DNA of 64,000 nt from Campylobacter sp. MIT 97-5078 (GTDB lineage Bacteria > Campylobacterota > Campylobacteria > Campylobacterales > Campylobacteraceae), in assembly GCF_006864455.1 (NCBI RefSeq), contig NZ_QHLK01000003.1, positions 1 through 64,000 on the forward strand, in the 5' to 3' direction. Below are positions 45,652-55,332 of the stretch, in pieces. The notes beneath the pieces were generated by a model that worked only from the letters and a program-made list of their open reading frames with translations, made no database searches and was not told the origin of the DNA. How positions within the stretch are numbered: the stretch's first letter is position 1; every line of letters starts with the position of its first letter. Position numbers and translations under genes: made by a program.

Positions 45652-45695
45652 ATTTTGAGCGGAAAAGCTCCACTCAAAATTTGATTTTATTTTTC
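45652..45695 (+). terminator. hairpin terminator after the tRNA cluster
   Basis: ATTTTGAG (45652-45659) pairs with CTCAAAAT (45673-45680), with a possible inner GGA/TCC pairing. A T-rich stretch follows. It separates the tRNA transcript from infA. Confidence 0.55.
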
Positions 45696-45739
45696 TTCTT
45701 AATTTTTCTAAATTTAAAAAAATAAAAGTAAAAATTTGT

Positions 45740-45745
45740 TAAAAT
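45740..45745 (+). promoter_or_regulatory. probable -10 box for infA and the ribosomal operon
   Basis: TAAAAT lies 34 bases upstream of the infA TTG start. A strong AAGGAAAGGAG ribosome-binding region follows. Confidence 0.4.
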
Positions 45746-45778
45746 AAAGCCTTTTTATTTTAAAGGAAAGGAGAAGAA

Positions 45779-45997
45779 TTGGCAAAAGACGATGTTATTG
45801 AGATTGATGGCACGGTTATTGAAGCTTTGCCTAATGCGAATTTTAAAGTAGAGCTTGACAATAAACATGTGATTTTGTGCCATATCGCTGGTAAGATGAG
45901 AATGCATTATATCAGGATTATGCCCCAAGATCGCGTAAAGGTAGAGCTTACACCCTATAGCCTTGACAAAGGGCGTATCACTTTTCGCTATAAATAA
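45779..45997 (+). CDS. infA: translation initiation factor IF-1
   Basis: 72-residue OB-fold protein that binds the ribosomal A site during initiation. The full family sequence is recognisable ([37 protein letters not shown]). It starts at TTG behind a GGAAAGGAG site. It is separated from rpmJ by a 154-base leader that contains three hairpins. Confidence 0.96.
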   Translation: MAKDDVIEIDGTVIEALPNANFKVELDNKHVILCHIAGKMRMHYIRIMPQDRVKVELTPYSLDKGRITFRYK

Positions 45998-46055
45998 TCT
46001 AAGCGAAGTTAAAGCTCAGTTTAGATAAAATTAGCGTTTTTGCTATGCGAAGAAG

Positions 46056-46139
46056 TATTTTCAAAATTCACCACTTGTTTTGAAAATAGTTGGTTTCACT
46101 CAAAAAACCGAAGCAAATGTGTAAGTGGAATTTACATTT
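46056..46139 (+). promoter_or_regulatory. three-hairpin leader upstream of the alpha ribosomal operon
   Basis: Three inverted repeats lie between infA and rpmJ. The first is a perfect 11-base pair TATTTTCAAAA / TTTTGAAAATA (46056-46066 and 46078-46088). The second is GGTTT / AAACC (46092-46096 and 46105-46109). The third is AAATGT / ACATTT followed by T (46115-46120 and 46134-46139). The last ends 12 bases before the rpmJ start. The position suggests an attenuator or a ribosomal-protein binding site. No known class is matched. Confidence 0.5.
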
Positions 46140-46151
46140 TTAGGAGACACG

Positions 46152-46265
46152 ATGAAAGTCAGACCATCAGTGAAAAAGATGTGCGACAAGTGCAAAATAG
46201 TTCGCCGAAAAGGCGTTATTCGCATTATTTGCGAAAATCCAAAACACAAACAAAGACAAGGATAA
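46152..46265 (+). CDS. rpmJ: 50S ribosomal protein L36
   Basis: 37-residue zinc-ribbon protein beginning [15 protein letters not shown]. The zinc ligands C11, C14, C27 and H32 are all present, so this is the zinc-binding form. TAGGAG lies before the ATG. It starts the rpmJ-rpsM-rpsK-rpsD-rpoA-rplQ operon. Confidence 0.97.
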   Translation: MKVRPSVKKMCDKCKIVRRKGVIRIICENPKHKQRQG

Positions 46266-46268
46266 AGT

Positions 46269-46634
46269 ATGGCTCGTATTGCTGGGGTAGATTTACCAAA
46301 GAAAAAAAGAATTGAGTATGGCTTAACCTACATCTATGGTATAGGATTACACACTTCAAGAAAAATTCTTGATAAAACAGGCATTTCTTATGATAAAAGA
46401 GTGCATGAGCTTAGTGAGGATGAAGCAGCTACTATTCGTAAAGAAATTCAAGAATCTTACATGGTTGAAGGAGATTTAAGAAAGCAAGTAGCTATGGACA
46501 TTAAGGCTTTGATGGACTTAGGAAGTTATAGAGGCTTAAGACATAGAAAAGGCTTACCTGTAAGAGGACAAAAAACAAAGACAAATGCAAGAACCCGCAA
46601 GGGTAAACGCAAAACAGTCGGTGCAAAATCATAG
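46269..46634 (+). CDS. rpsM: 30S ribosomal protein S13
   Basis: 121 residues. The N-terminal [25 protein letters not shown] and the C-terminal basic tail [18 protein letters not shown] are diagnostic. It sits in the 30S head at the subunit bridge. It starts 3 bases after rpmJ. Confidence 0.97.
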   Translation: MARIAGVDLPKKKRIEYGLTYIYGIGLHTSRKILDKTGISYDKRVHELSEDEAATIRKEIQESYMVEGDLRKQVAMDIKALMDLGSYRGLRHRKGLPVRGQKTKTNARTRKGKRKTVGAKS

Positions 46635-46651
46635 TGGTATAAGGAAAGATT

Positions 46652-47044
46652 ATGGCTAAAAGAAAAATAGTAAAGAAAAAAGTTGCTAAAAAAAATATAG
46701 CAAAGGGTATAGTATATATCAGTGCAACCTTTAACAACACTATGGTTACAGTTACTGATGAAATGGGCAATGCTATAGCATGGAGCAGTGCTGGTGGGCT
46801 TGGCTTTAAAGGTTCTAAAAAATCAACACCTTATGCAGCCCAACAAGCTGTTGAAGATGCTTTAAGCAAAGCAAAAGAACATGGCATTAAAGAAGTAGGC
46901 ATCAAGGTGCAAGGTCCGGGTTCAGGACGCGAAACAGCGGTAAAAAGCGTAGGTGCAGTTGAAGGCATAAAGGTGCTTTTCTTGAAAGACATCACCCCAT
47001 TAGCACACAATGGCTGCCGCCCACCAAAAAGAAGAAGAGTATAA
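46652..47044 (+). CDS. rpsK: 30S ribosomal protein S11
   Basis: 130 residues with a basic lysine-rich N-terminus, then [18 protein letters not shown] near residue 28 and the C-terminal [18 protein letters not shown]. It forms part of the platform near the mRNA exit. Confidence 0.97.
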   Translation: MAKRKIVKKKVAKKNIAKGIVYISATFNNTMVTVTDEMGNAIAWSSAGGLGFKGSKKSTPYAAQQAVEDALSKAKEHGIKEVGIKVQGPGSGRETAVKSVGAVEGIKVLFLKDITPLAHNGCRPPKRRRV

Positions 47045-47053
47045 GGATAGATC

Positions 47054-47680
47054 ATGGCAAGATATAGAGGACCAGTAGAAAAACTTGAAAGAAGATTTGG
47101 AGTCAGCCTTGCTTTAAAGGGCGAAAGAAGATTAGCAGGTAAGTCAGCGCTTGATAAACGCCCTTATGCTCCAGGACAACACGGAGCAAGAAGAGGCAAG
47201 ATAAGCGAATACGGACTTCAGCTTAAAGAAAAACAAAAAGCTAAATTTATGTATGGGGTAAGTGAAAAGCAATTTCGTCGCCTTTTTGCTGAAGCTACAA
47301 GAAAAGATGGTAATACAGGGGTTTTACTCATACAGCTTTTAGAACAAAGACTTGATAATGTAGTCTATAGAATGGGCTTTGCAACAACAAGACGCTTTGC
47401 AAGACAGCTTGTGACACACGGACACATTTTGGTTAATGGTAAAAGAGTTGATATACCAAGCTTTAGAGTAGAAGCTGGTGCAAAAATAGAAATTGCTGAA
47501 AAAAGCAAAAACAATCCACAAATAACTCGTGCCATAGAGCTTACTGCTCAAACTGGTATAGTCGCTTGGGTAGATGTGGAAAAAGAGAAAAGATTTGGAA
47601 TTTTTACAAGAAATCCAGAACGAGAAGAAGTTGTCATTCCTGTTGAGGAAAGATTTATCGTTGAGCTTTACTCTAAATAA
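47054..47680 (+). CDS. rpsD: 30S ribosomal protein S4
   Basis: 208-residue primary 16S rRNA binder. It starts [16 protein letters not shown] and has no N-terminal zinc cysteines. The S4 domain [30 protein letters not shown] lies near residue 96. In other bacteria S4 represses this operon, and the hairpin leader at 46056 is a candidate site. Confidence 0.97.
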   Translation: MARYRGPVEKLERRFGVSLALKGERRLAGKSALDKRPYAPGQHGARRGKISEYGLQLKEKQKAKFMYGVSEKQFRRLFAEATRKDGNTGVLLIQLLEQRLDNVVYRMGFATTRRFARQLVTHGHILVNGKRVDIPSFRVEAGAKIEIAEKSKNNPQITRAIELTAQTGIVAWVDVEKEKRFGIFTRNPEREEVVIPVEERFIVELYSK

Positions 47681-47693
47681 TAAAGGCTTATAG

Positions 47694-48707
47694 ATGAGAT
47701 ATATAACAACTAGTGCTTACACACCTACTGAATTTAGCGTTGAAAATGTAAGCGAAACCACAGCGAAAATTTCAGCTTGGCCATTTGAGATAGGTTATGG
47801 TATCACTTTAGCCCATCCGCTTCGCCGCTTACTTTATAGCTCAACCGTTGGTTTTGCTCCAACGGCTTTGCATATAGAAGGCGTAAGTCATGAATTTGAT
47901 AGTATGAGAGGTATGCTTGAAGATGTTGCACTTTTCATCATCAATCTTAAAAAGCTACGTTTTAAACTTAAAAATGAGAGTGAAAAAGAGATTTTAGAAT
48001 TTCATTTTAAAGGACCTAAAGAAATTTATGGCAAAGATTTAAACAACGATCAAGTTGAAGTAGTAAATAGCGATAGTTATCTTGCCACTATCAATGAAGA
48101 TGCCGAGCTTAAATTTAGCCTTATTGTTGAAAAAGGCATAGGCTATGTGCCAAGTGAAGAGATACGAAATGTCATCACAGATACCAATTACATCACTCTT
48201 GATGCCTTCTTTACTCCTATAAGAGAAGCGGTGTATGATATAGAAAAAGTGCTTTTTGAGGATAATCCAGACTATGAAAAAGTTGTTTTTACCATTACAA
48301 CTGATGGACAAATCAGCCCAAATAAAGCCTTTGAAAATGCTCTTGAGGCTATGTATAAGCAATTAAGCGTATTTGATAAGATCACAAATATCGGTGCAGT
48401 GATTAAAAATCAAAATGCCGTAAATGAGATCGAAAATATGAAATTACTTCAAAATATTACTGATTTAAATTTAAGTGCAAGAAGCTTTAACTGCCTTGAA
48501 AAAGCAGGCATTACCTATATAGGCGAACTTGCTTTAATGAGTGTTAATGAACTTAGTTCTCTTAAGAACTTAGGTAAAAAATCCCTAGATGAGATCAAAA
48601 ACATCATGGAAAGCATAGGCTTGCCAGTAGGCACTTCAAAGCTTAGCGATAACAAAGAAGTGCTCAAGAAAAAGATCGCTGAACTTAAAGCAAAACACGA
48701 AGGATAA
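47694..48707 (+). CDS. rpoA: RNA polymerase alpha subunit
   Basis: 337 residues. The N-terminal assembly domain has the [20 protein letters not shown] region near residue 34. A linker leads to the C-terminal DNA- and activator-binding domain: [18 protein letters not shown] and [19 protein letters not shown] near residues 266-303. Normal length and normal operon position. Confidence 0.97.
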   Translation: MRYITTSAYTPTEFSVENVSETTAKISAWPFEIGYGITLAHPLRRLLYSSTVGFAPTALHIEGVSHEFDSMRGMLEDVALFIINLKKLRFKLKNESEKEILEFHFKGPKEIYGKDLNNDQVEVVNSDSYLATINEDAELKFSLIVEKGIGYVPSEEIRNVITDTNYITLDAFFTPIREAVYDIEKVLFEDNPDYEKVVFTITTDGQISPNKAFENALEAMYKQLSVFDKITNIGAVIKNQNAVNEIENMKLLQNITDLNLSARSFNCLEKAGITYIGELALMSVNELSSLKNLGKKSLDEIKNIMESIGLPVGTSKLSDNKEVLKKKIAELKAKHEG

Positions 48708-48710
48708 ACA

Positions 48711-49064
48711 ATGAGACATAAACACGGATATAGAAAACTTGGTAGAACTTCAGCTCACAGGGCAGCTTTGCTTAAGAATTTAAGTATAGCGCTTATCAAA
48801 AGTGGTAAGATCGAAACTACACTTGAAAAAGCCAAAGAACTAAGAGGCTATATAGAAAGACTTGTTACAAGAGCAAGGGTAGGTGATTTTAACGCTCACA
48901 GAGTGGTTTTTGCAAGTTTGCAAGACAAGACTACGACAAACAAACTTGTAAATGAAATCGCACCAAAATTTAAAGATAGAAATGGTGGCTACACAAGGAT
49001 CATCAAAACAAGACTAAGAAGAGGTGACGCTGCTTCTATGGCTTATATTGAATTTGTAGCATAA
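48711..49064 (+). CDS. rplQ: 50S ribosomal protein L17
   Basis: 117 residues. It starts [23 protein letters not shown], the family signature, and is last in the operon, 3 bases after rpoA. A terminator hairpin follows. Confidence 0.97.
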   Translation: MRHKHGYRKLGRTSAHRAALLKNLSIALIKSGKIETTLEKAKELRGYIERLVTRARVGDFNAHRVVFASLQDKTTTNKLVNEIAPKFKDRNGGYTRIIKTRLRRGDAASMAYIEFVA

Positions 49065-49071
49065 AGCGTGA

Positions 49072-49103
49072 TTTAGCCTTTTTTAAAGGCTAAATTCTTT
49101 TAT
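49072..49103 (+). terminator. terminator of the alpha ribosomal operon
   Basis: TTTAGCCTT pairs with AAAGGCTAAA around a short T loop. TTCTTTTAT follows. It lies 8 bases after the rplQ stop. Confidence 0.8.
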
Positions 49104-49212
49104 CTATTCTTATCTCTCTATGAGGCTTTTATAAAATTTATAAATTTAAAAATAAAATCTTATTCACAAAAGAGCTAGCAAGAGATTAAAGGCATATTAA
49201 AGCTAAAATTGT

Positions 49213-49704
49213 TTAAAAACTTATACCTACATTGAAGCGAACCCCATCTATAGTATGAGAGTTTCCAAAACGATTATGTGGTCTTTGATATTCATACTCA
49301 AGTCCCAAAGAGAGAGGGATAATCGCAGGTTGCACTCTTATGCCAGCATTATAGCCTAAAGTATCATCATAATACTCACTAAAATGTGAATAATTCGCCC
49401 CCACATAAGGCGTAGCATAAAAAGCGATAAGATCAAGCGTATAGCCCAAAGAAAACCCGTATTGCCAGTTTGTAAAATTACTATAGTCATTATCCATCTT
49501 TGTGTATCTTACTTGAGGTGTGATAACAAGGTTGTTTGCTCCAACCCATACGCGTCCGTATGCACTCCAATAATTACGCGTATCCCCATTTACATTGACT
49601 CTTTGAGCTCCAGCACCGATTTCTGGCGTAAGTTCAAAACTTCCAAGTCTAAAGCCAAATACCGAACTTATACAAAGTAAAGATATGAAAACTATCTTTT
49701 TCAT
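49213..49704 (-). CDS. small outer-membrane beta-barrel protein
   Basis: 163 residues with a clear Sec signal peptide (MKKIVFISLLCISSVFGF). The rest alternates polar and hydrophobic residues with many aromatics (YGRVWVGANN, WQYGFSLGYT, FYATPYVGANYSHF) and ends in Phe. This fits an eight-stranded barrel. It has an AAGGAAA site and probably its own promoter. Exact family and function unknown. Confidence 0.75.
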   Translation of the reverse strand: MKKIVFISLLCISSVFGFRLGSFELTPEIGAGAQRVNVNGDTRNYWSAYGRVWVGANNLVITPQVRYTKMDNDYSNFTNWQYGFSLGYTLDLIAFYATPYVGANYSHFSEYYDDTLGYNAGIRVQPAIIPLSLGLEYEYQRPHNRFGNSHTIDGVRFNVGISF

Positions 49705-49994
49705 TGTTTCCTTTCTTAAAATTTAAATTCTTGAGTTTAAGCATAGCTAAAAATATTTAATTAAACTTAAATTTAAGCTTTTTCAGGAGTAAGCACTCAT
49801 TATAGTGGTGATGTATTAGTTATTTTTTTTGTATTTTTTAAAGAGCTAAAATGAAATATATTTTTAAGCACTTTTTGCAAAAGCAGATACCAAGATCAAA
49901 ACACTTTTGCTACAATCATAGCCAAATCCCAAAGCAAAATTTGACTTTTTCGCATAATATAGTGTATTATTTTAGGAAAAGGAAAGGATTTGCA
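49705..49994. other. intergenic, no gene seen
   Basis: AT-rich region between divergent genes. An open stretch from 49851 has no coding character before the ATG at 49995. It presumably holds the promoters of both neighbours. Confidence 0.4.
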
Positions 49995-50374
49995 ATGAAA
50001 CAAAACACAATAAAAAACATTTTAATTACAGCGACGATGACTTTTTTGGCACCCTTGTAAGCTATGATTTTAATATTAATTATTCTCCAAAATTACAAGA
50101 CTCCGAGTTAGTGAATTTTAAAGATTTTGATGATAAATTAGGGGCAATGAAATTTCCAAATAAATTCAGCAAGGATTTAAATATAGAAGAAGATAAACCT
50201 TTAGCTCTAGTTGCTTCAACTACTGATTTTGGGCAATACTCATTTTTGTATTTTACACCTACAAAGGGCAGGATTTATTGCGTAAAAGGAAATATTATCT
50301 TTGGAATTATTGTTGGACGCCCAAATTTAAGCTTTATTGATAAAGAAGAATGTGAAAAAATATTTAGCAAATAA
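49995..50374 (+). pseudogene. frameshifted small secreted-protein gene
   Basis: An ATG with AAAGGA upstream encodes a signal-peptide-like start MKQNTIKNILITATMTFLA and then stops at 50058. In another frame, without a gap, the sequence continues TLVSYDFNINYSPKLQ and runs through LVNFKDFDDKLGAMKF to IDKEECEKIFSK at 50374. Joined by one frameshift near 50050 it gives a coherent exported protein of about 125 residues. The later part is rich in aromatic and acidic residues, and I do not recognise the family. It could be a pseudogene or a sequencing slip at the T6 run. Confidence 0.65.
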
Positions 50375-50381
50375 CTTCATC

Positions 50382-50403
50382 AAAGAGTGATTTTTCACTC
50401 TTT
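50382..50403. terminator. bidirectional hairpin between convergent genes
   Basis: AAAGAGTGA pairs with TCACTCTTT around a 4-base loop. It overlaps the stop codon of the MFS gene on the minus strand and follows the secreted-protein gene on the plus strand. Confidence 0.6.
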
Positions 50404-51591
50404 AAATTTGCTTCCCGCAAAATAAATCACCATCGCTAAAAAGCAACAAATCATCATGATAAGGGCTAAAGAAAAAGCATCATTAGCATTAAACTTACCC
50501 ACCATAAACGAGATAAAGCCAGCAAAGCCAAACTGAATACTTCCAAGCACAGCAGAAGCTGTTCCAGAATGTTCTTTAAATTTTGCCATGGCTATACTTG
50601 TTAAATTTGGCATCAAAAAGCCAAGCATAGCAATGATAAAAAATAAAGGTAGTTCAAAGGCTAAAAAACTCTTTGAAAAATGAAGCACAAACAATAATAC
50701 GCTGATAATAAATATCATAACAAAGGCACGCGGTAAGATAATAAAAGGTGAATATTTAAGCACGATTCTTGCATTGATATTTGCAAAGATGATAAAACCA
50801 AGTCCATTCACTCCAAATAAAATTCCATATTCTTGCTTACTCAAATTAAATATTTCGCTAAAGATATATGAAGAGCTTGTGATATAGGCAAACATTCCGC
50901 CCATAGCTAAGGCTCCAGCGATAACATAGGCTAAAAAAGACTTGTCTTTAAGCACGAAAACATAGGATTGAAAGGTTTTTTTGTTTGAAAATTTCACACC
51001 TTTTTGTGGTGGGGCTGACTCTTTAAGCCAAAAAACTACAAGCACGAGTAAAAGCACACCCAAAGCAAACAAAGTCGCAAAAATACTATGCCAAGAAAAA
51101 AACTGCAACAACAAAGAGCCAAAGCTTGGTGCAAGCATAGGAGCAAGAGAGCTTACAACCATCATTAAAGCAAATACAGCCACAGCTTCTTTAAGTTCAA
51201 AAAGATCATTTACTACAGCTCTAGCGATCACTATCCCAGCACAACCACCCAAAGCTTCTAAAAAACGCAAGAAAATAAAAGCATAGATATTGTCAATCAA
51301 AAAACACCCAAGACTTGAAAATATATACAAGCTTATACCTACATAAAAGGGCTTTTTTCGCCCAAAAACATCGCTTAAGGGTCCATAAATTAGTTGCCCT
51401 AAAGCAAAGGCGATGAAAAAACTTGCTAGGGAAAGCTGGGTTAAATAAGGGCTTGTTTTAAAGCTGTGTTGGACATTTTCAAGTGCAGGTAAATACATAT
51501 CGGTTGAAAGCGGAGCCACACTTGACATTAAAGCGAGTATAAAAATAAGTTTAAATTTATGAAAACCTTGAATTTGCATTGTTTTTTGCAT
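50395..51591 (-). CDS. Bcr/CflA-type multidrug efflux transporter, MFS
   Basis: 398-residue inner-membrane protein with twelve predicted helices. The first helix ends in the drug:H+ antiporter motif VAPLSTDMYLPALE near residue 24, and motif A reads GPLSDVFGRKKPF near 69. Fits drug/H+ antiporters of the Bcr/CflA group. Substrates cannot be predicted. It is a single gene, divergent from the nifU-like gene. Confidence 0.85.
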   Translation of the reverse strand: MQKTMQIQGFHKFKLIFILALMSSVAPLSTDMYLPALENVQHSFKTSPYLTQLSLASFFIAFALGQLIYGPLSDVFGRKKPFYVGISLYIFSSLGCFLIDNIYAFIFLRFLEALGGCAGIVIARAVVNDLFELKEAVAVFALMMVVSSLAPMLAPSFGSLLLQFFSWHSIFATLFALGVLLLVLVVFWLKESAPPQKGVKFSNKKTFQSYVFVLKDKSFLAYVIAGALAMGGMFAYITSSSYIFSEIFNLSKQEYGILFGVNGLGFIIFANINARIVLKYSPFIILPRAFVMIFIISVLLFVLHFSKSFLAFELPLFFIIAMLGFLMPNLTSIAMAKFKEHSGTASAVLGSIQFGFAGFISFMVGKFNANDAFSLALIMMICCFLAMVIYFAGSKFKE

Positions 51592-51678
51592 ATTTTTGCC
51601 TTTGAAATTCTATAATTAATATTACAATTTTAACAAAGAAATCTTAGAATAATTTAAAAAACATTGTTTCTTCTTTGC

Positions 51679-51684
51679 TATAAT
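51679..51684 (+). promoter_or_regulatory. -10 box for the nifU-murE-tkt gene run
   Basis: TTGCTATAATGC is a consensus extended -10, 90 bases upstream of the NifU-like gene. It may drive the long plus-strand run that follows. Confidence 0.6.
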
Positions 51685-51773
51685 GCTTGGGCAAATTCAA
51701 AACAAAGCAGTAAATTTACCTTTTTTTAAAGACAAATGTTGTAAAGTATAAAGAAAATTTTTTAAGGAAAATA

Positions 51774-52046
51774 ATGCTTCCTTTTAGCGATGAAGAGCTT
51801 ATAGAACCAGTTAAAGCAAGTTTGGCTAAAAATCTTTACATACTTGAGCGAGATGGTGGAGGGCTTGAGTTTTTGGGCGTAAAAAATGGAGTGGTATATA
51901 TCAAGCTTATAGGAGCGTGTAGTGGCTGTGTGGCAAGCCATACGACTTTAAAATACGCCCTTGAGAAAAACCTTAAAATCGATATTCATTCTGATTTGAC
52001 TTTGATAAATTTAAATGGTGGCAAAGATGAGTTCGCAAAGCTATAA
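51774..52046 (+). CDS. NifU C-terminal domain-like iron-sulfur protein
   Basis: 90 residues, matching the NifU-C/Nfu domain. LERDGGGLEFLGVKNGVVYIKL is followed by the cluster-binding GACSGCVASHTTLK (CxxC at about residues 45-48). It would hold and pass on 4Fe-4S clusters. Its end overlaps the start of the next gene. Confidence 0.88.
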   Translation: MLPFSDEELIEPVKASLAKNLYILERDGGGLEFLGVKNGVVYIKLIGACSGCVASHTTLKYALEKNLKIDIHSDLTLINLNGGKDEFAKL

Positions 52047-52569
52047 AGCACTTGGTATAAAAGCATTTAGAGAAAATGACTTTCATAATGCCAAGCTTTT
52101 TTTTGTCCTTGCATATGAAAAACGCAAAAATCAAAAGCTTTTAGTCTTTATCAGTTTATGCACGCTTGCTTTAACAAGTTATGAAGAAGCCATTTTGCTT
52201 TTTGAGTTTTATTTAAAGCACTATAAGCACGCAAGCATAGTTAAGGATATGGAAAAGTTTTTAAATGTCAGCGAATCAAGATTAAATTTAGCTAAAAATC
52301 TTAAAGATGATGAAAATAAAGCTCTAAGTTATAAGGACTTTTTAGAAAGTGAAAAAGAGCTTGGTTTTAAGCAAAGCTTTGAAAATGTGATTTTTGCAAA
52401 CAAACTTATCATCAGTGATAAAAATGATTTTTTAGATTTTTTAGAAAAATTACTTGATAATGGCTATGAAGAAGTGATGCTAAATTATCTTGAAAATACA
52501 AGCACGATTTTTAGTGGAAATCAAAAATTTGAAAGGCTCAAAGTTCGCCTTTTGGAAAGCAAAAAATGA
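52027..52569 (+). CDS. conserved hypothetical helical (TPR-like) protein
   Basis: 180 residues when started at the ATG at 52027, within the end of the NifU-like gene; a 184-residue frame starts slightly earlier. It is made of amphipathic helices such as [19 protein letters not shown], typical of a tetratricopeptide repeat, and has no signal peptide. It sits between the nifU-like gene and murE with a 4-base overlap to murE, and I recall the same order in C. jejuni. Function unknown. Confidence 0.7.
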   Translation: MSSQSYKALGIKAFRENDFHNAKLFFVLAYEKRKNQKLLVFISLCTLALTSYEEAILLFEFYLKHYKHASIVKDMEKFLNVSESRLNLAKNLKDDENKALSYKDFLESEKELGFKQSFENVIFANKLIISDKNDFLDFLEKLLDNGYEEVMLNYLENTSTIFSGNQKFERLKVRLLESKK

Positions 52570-53867
52570 GAATTCACTGCGAGCAAGGCTTTATAAGCGA
52601 TAATACCCTAGAATGTGAAGCAAATGATTTTTGGCTTAAAACAGCTCAAAATGAAAGTTTTATAAAACAAGCTGAAGAAAAAAAAGCAAAGATTATCACA
52701 CCATTAGAATGCAAAAAGCTCTTAAATATAGATGAAAACATCAAGATTATCGGCATAACAGGCACAAATGGCAAAACAAGCACGGCAAATATGATAGCTT
52801 TTTTTTTGCAAAAACTTGGTTTTAAAGTCTTTTTATGTGGCACAAGAGGAGGGTTTTTAAATGGAGTTTTGGTTGATGAAAAAGGCTTAACGACTTCGCC
52901 GATTTTAAAAACCTTGTCTTATCTTTCTCAGGCAAGTAAGGTAAAATGTGAATTTTTTATCATGGAAGTAAGTTCTCATGCCTTGGTGCAAAAACGTATA
53001 GAAAGCCTTGAATTTGCAGCTAAAATTTTTACTAATTTAAGCCAAGATCATTTAGATTTTCATGGTAGCTTCAAAGCCTATCAAGAAGCAAAAGAAAGCT
53101 TTTTTACAGATGAAAAAAGCTTGAAATTTATCAATAAAGATGCTTTAGCTATAAAGTATAATTCTAAAAATGCCTTTACTTATGCTGTGAAAAATGAGGC
53201 TGATTATAAAATTTTAAGCTATGATTTAAGCAAGGGTATTAGTGCAAAACTTGTGTGCAAAGATCAAGAATTAAGTTTTCATTCTCCTCTTATTGGGCTT
53301 TTTAATTTATACAACCTCCTTGCTGCTCTTGCTTGTGTGTTAAAACTTACAAAGTGCGATGTAAAGGCTTTAGAACAAGCTGTGAGCGAATTTAAGGGTA
53401 TTGAAGGTAGGATAGAAAGTGTGGCTTGTGGAGTGATCGTTGATTTTGCTCATACTCCAGATGGTATAGAAAAAGTTTTAAAGGCTTTAAATTATAAGCC
53501 TTTAATCGTAGTTTTTGGGGCAGGAGGAGATCGCGATAAAAGCAAACGTCCTTTAATGGCTCGTTCTGCTTTAAAATACGCTAAAACACTTATCATTACA
53601 AGCGATAATCCACGCAGTGAGGAGCCTATGGCTATTATCAAAGATATTCAAAGCGGTATTAAAGAGGATGTGCAAAATGTTTTTATCGAAGTAGATAGAA
53701 AAAAAGCCATTGAAAAAGCTTTAAAATTACAAACTAAAGACGATTTTGTTGTGATTTTAGGAAAAGGCGATGAGCATTATCAAGAAATCAAAGGTGTAAA
53801 ATACCCATTTAGCGACAAAGAAGTGGTGCAAGAGTTTTTAAAAAAACGACAAAAAAATGATTTATAA
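52566..53867 (+). CDS. murE: UDP-N-acetylmuramyl-tripeptide synthetase MurE
   Basis: Adds the third residue, meso-diaminopimelate, to the peptidoglycan precursor. The Mur ligase ATP loop is [14 protein letters not shown] near residue 63, with [13 protein letters not shown] near 136 and [10 protein letters not shown] near 297. The DNPRSEEP motif near 358, which picks diaminopimelate rather than lysine, is present. At 433 residues it lacks part of the usual N-terminal domain, as in other campylobacters. Confidence 0.93.
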   Translation: MRIHCEQGFISDNTLECEANDFWLKTAQNESFIKQAEEKKAKIITPLECKKLLNIDENIKIIGITGTNGKTSTANMIAFFLQKLGFKVFLCGTRGGFLNGVLVDEKGLTTSPILKTLSYLSQASKVKCEFFIMEVSSHALVQKRIESLEFAAKIFTNLSQDHLDFHGSFKAYQEAKESFFTDEKSLKFINKDALAIKYNSKNAFTYAVKNEADYKILSYDLSKGISAKLVCKDQELSFHSPLIGLFNLYNLLAALACVLKLTKCDVKALEQAVSEFKGIEGRIESVACGVIVDFAHTPDGIEKVLKALNYKPLIVVFGAGGDRDKSKRPLMARSALKYAKTLIITSDNPRSEEPMAIIKDIQSGIKEDVQNVFIEVDRKKAIEKALKLQTKDDFVVILGKGDEHYQEIKGVKYPFSDKEVVQEFLKKRQKNDL

Positions 53868-53908
53868 TCAAAATTTAGCTAAAATTACTTAAAAATTTAA
53901 GGAAATAT

Positions 53909-54208
53909 ATGTTTGAAAATATGGACTTTTCTAAGGTTGGCGAATTGCTTAAAAATGCAGAAGCAAAGGCTAAGGAATTTGAAGAAGAATTAAGCAAGAA
54001 AGAATTTAGTGCTAAAAGTGGCGGTGGTTTGGTAAAAATAAGTGCAAATGGTAAGGGCGAGATCATCGATGTGAGTATTGATGAGAGTTTGCTTGAGGAT
54101 AAAGAGTCTTTGCAAATTTTACTCATTTCAGCTATAAATGATGCACTTGCTATGGTTAATCAAAGCAGACAAAGCTTAGCTGGAGATATTTTAGGAGGAT
54201 TTCGGTGA
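53909..54208 (+). CDS. YbaB/EbfC-family nucleoid-associated protein
   Basis: 99 residues. A coiled-coil N-terminal helix (KNAEAKAKEFEEELSKKEF) is followed by the beta-hairpin GGGLVKISANGKGEIIDVSID typical of YbaB. These are homodimeric DNA-binding proteins that often affect gene expression broadly. Its stop overlaps the next start. Confidence 0.9.
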   Translation: MFENMDFSKVGELLKNAEAKAKEFEEELSKKEFSAKSGGGLVKISANGKGEIIDVSIDESLLEDKESLQILLISAINDALAMVNQSRQSLAGDILGGFR

Positions 54209-55332
54209 TGAAAAAATACCTTTTATTGTTTTTTGTAAGTATAAGTTTTGTGTTTGGAGTTGAGCGTCCTAAATTTGAAGACTTTGCGGCGTGTTTTGCT
54301 AAAAATAAAGCCAGTGTTTTAGTGTATGAGGGCTTGCAAGCCTTTGCTTTAAGTGAAAATTTACTTGCTGTTTTGCCAGCAAGTGGCAAAAAACTCAATC
54401 GCTATGTCAAATACGATCCTTTTTTAAATTTATACCTTGTAAGAACTGATTTTAGCTTGTTTCCTGCTAAAAGATATGATGAGCAAAACTTAACTCGCAA
54501 TGATTGGGTGGGTATCATTGACGAAAAAACTCCTTATATAGGGCATTTAAAATACTTAGCTCAAAATTTAAATGAAAGAGATCAGCTTGATTTTGCAACT
54601 AAGGTAGGACAGCTTAATACTCCGTGTTGTTCTATGCTTGGCATTAGTTTAAGTGATGGTTCCTTTATCGGCAATCGTTATTTAGATCATTTTGCAAAAT
54701 ATAATGATGTGTATTGGGGCGATGTGGGTGTGGATTTTGCCTTTAGAGATAATAAAATTTATGTGCAAAATGTGCGAAAAAGCGGACAATTTCTCGTCAA
54801 TGATGAAGTTGTAAGTCTTGATGGAGAGCCAGCCAGTGATATACGCAAGCTTAATGAAAAGATTCTCTTTGCTGATCGGGGTGCGACGCTATATTTTAGA
54901 GTGTTAAGAGATAATCAAGACTTAAATATCTCAACTGAAGTTTTTAATAAAGACTTAAGCACTCTAAGTCCAAGCGCAAGGGCGATGAATATAGCTCTTG
55001 ATCCAAGTGTGCGTCAAAGAGAAGCTGCAGCTGCAGCTGCTAGAGCACTTTTTACTTCAAATTTAGGCTTAAGCGTAAATAGAGCTTTAAATATCGTAAA
55101 AGTAGAGCCTAGAAGTAAAGCAAGCATAGCCGGTTTTTTGGTAGGCGATAAAATTTTAAAAGTAAATAATCAAATCATTAACTCTCAAGATGATCTACAA
55201 AGAGCTTTTAATGCAAGCAACGAACTGAACATACTTATAGCAAGAGCGAGTAAAAATTTACCTATACAAGAGCGAAACTCAAATCCAATAGGCGATGGAA
55301 TGTTTCAGTTTTTCATAAGGCTTGCTAAGTGA
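54208..55332 (+). CDS. periplasmic PDZ-domain protein
   Basis: 374 residues. There is a Sec signal peptide (MKKYLLLFFVSISFVFG), an uncharacterised middle, then a C-terminal PDZ domain around residues 290-355 (LGLSVNRALNIVKVEPRSKASIAGFLVGDKILKVN). No protease triad is seen. I recall the same gene order at murE-ybaB-PDZ-ispA in C. jejuni. It may scaffold or assist folding of envelope proteins, which is inference. Confidence 0.8.
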   Translation: MKKYLLLFFVSISFVFGVERPKFEDFAACFAKNKASVLVYEGLQAFALSENLLAVLPASGKKLNRYVKYDPFLNLYLVRTDFSLFPAKRYDEQNLTRNDWVGIIDEKTPYIGHLKYLAQNLNERDQLDFATKVGQLNTPCCSMLGISLSDGSFIGNRYLDHFAKYNDVYWGDVGVDFAFRDNKIYVQNVRKSGQFLVNDEVVSLDGEPASDIRKLNEKILFADRGATLYFRVLRDNQDLNISTEVFNKDLSTLSPSARAMNIALDPSVRQREAAAAAARALFTSNLGLSVNRALNIVKVEPRSKASIAGFLVGDKILKVNNQIINSQDDLQRAFNASNELNILIARASKNLPIQERNSNPIGDGMFQFFIRLAK

